Shown here piece after piece: positions 63,901 to 64,000 of a stretch of 64,000 nucleotides of DNA. Below the pieces are notes generated by a model, which saw only the letters and a list, made by a program, of their open reading frames with translations, made no database searches and had not been told where the DNA came from. This DNA comes from Haematococcus lacustris (taxonomy: Eukaryota; Chlorophyta; Chlorophyceae; Chlamydomonadales; Haematococcaceae): assembly GCA_030144725.1 (NCBI GenBank), contig JASKMD010000019.1, forward strand, positions 5,420,105 through 5,484,104, in the 5' to 3' direction. How positions within the stretch are numbered: position 1 is the first letter of the stretch; each line of letters begins with the position of its first letter. The position numbers were made by a program, and so were the translations under genes.

Positions 63901-64000
63901 TTCATCGTCGTCTGACAAAGTGGCTTGAAGGTTGCTGAGATATGCCTTGGCTGCAATAGCAGTTGCAGCGCCATCAACGACGGTGGCAGCACTTGCCTTG
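60926..64000 (-). CDS. RRP9: U3 snoRNP WD40 protein RRP9 / U3-55K (start beyond window)
   Basis: WD40-propeller component of the U3 snoRNP that acts in 18S pre-rRNA processing in the nucleolus. Six exons with matching phases: 64000-63486, 63116-62876, 62538-62406, 62170-62067, 61741-61648, 61405-60926 (TGA). About 521 residues are visible. The N-terminal part has AKAYLSNLQ, acidic runs and YERLSARLKVDASEAMGRVQRKLAHSV. The WD blades follow: CLAPDESCAWTVSKDGSILKWDL, VSSDGALLAVGGGDRKVHLFD, ITALAWREGSHTLASGSADRTVKLW, GHQAEVLSLDMLRADRAVSVGADRSCRVWKVPEESQLIFR (an RRP9 hallmark), LDCCRYVTSTDWLTGSSDGSLQLW, and a last blade with LVASGAGDGVIRLWAV. Introns are 234-369 bp. No initiator ATG is seen, so the first exon continues past 64000. 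Confidence 0.93.

Overview
The window looks like nuclear DNA of a green alga (Chlorophyta), most likely a volvocalean close to Haematococcus. The grounds are: spliced genes with short GT-AG introns on a G+C-rich background; a nuclear gene for plastid ribosomal protein bL28; a Dualen/RandI-type LINE of the kind known from Chlamydomonas; chromodomain Ty3/gypsy elements; and a Pro-rich dispersed reading frame (RWLDRDTN...RIG...MQRP) that I recall from Haematococcus gene predictions. The genus is a recollection and was not checked against a database.

Only the right-hand quarter is ordinary genic DNA: a two-exon METTL21-like protein lysine methyltransferase (50716-51890, minus), an unrecognised Ser/Pro-rich gene with a coiled-coil-like stretch (54422-56285, plus), plastid bL28 (59195-60092, plus, three exons), and the U3 snoRNP WD40 protein RRP9/U3-55K (60926-64000, minus, at least six exons, start outside the window).

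Positions 1-48 kb are a layered graveyard of mobile elements, and much of the insertion order can be read from target-site duplications (TSDs). At 0.2-17.3 kb lies an old minus-strand locus encoding a PrimPol-type primase (15631-17322) and a herpes-origin-binding-protein-like SF2 helicase (12596-13125 plus 5684-6516). The helicase is split by a young Ty3/gypsy element (6522-12595, TSD GAGTC), and removing that element restores the helicase frame exactly. The helicase 3' end is cut by repeat R copy 2. A LINE (5' end near 5596) sits inside R, and R copy 1 sits inside the LINE. The LINE polyprotein carries a canonical 2A ribosome-skipping motif, a putative cysteine protease and an APE-type endonuclease. 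A separate 5'-truncated LINE copy at 46504-47378 carries the matching restriction-like endonuclease and has a 24-bp TSD.

At 17.6-28.5 kb a satellite array is interrupted by a second-family Ty3 element, GypA (LTRs 18448-18720 and 28112-28384, TSD GCTGG). A minus-strand relative, GypB, occupies 34467-47994. GypA and GypB have been hit by four complete copies (a-d) of one transposon family; a fifth copy (e) lies in repeat R. The family has CACTCA(C/T)G termini and 2-bp TSDs that are not TA. Three long copies (a, b, e) carry essentially only tandem-repeat DNA in the same module order, one (c) is a 343-bp minimal form, and one (d) carries an intact 519-codon pogo-like DD35D transposase gene. This satellite-cargo transposon family is the most unusual system in the window.

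Other structures are a 147-bp satellite, several palindromic minisatellites sharing the core CTGTACAG, a roughly 415-bp (GGGGC)n tract, a hAT-like non-autonomous element with an 8-bp TSD, and a 500-base assembly gap (28501-29000).
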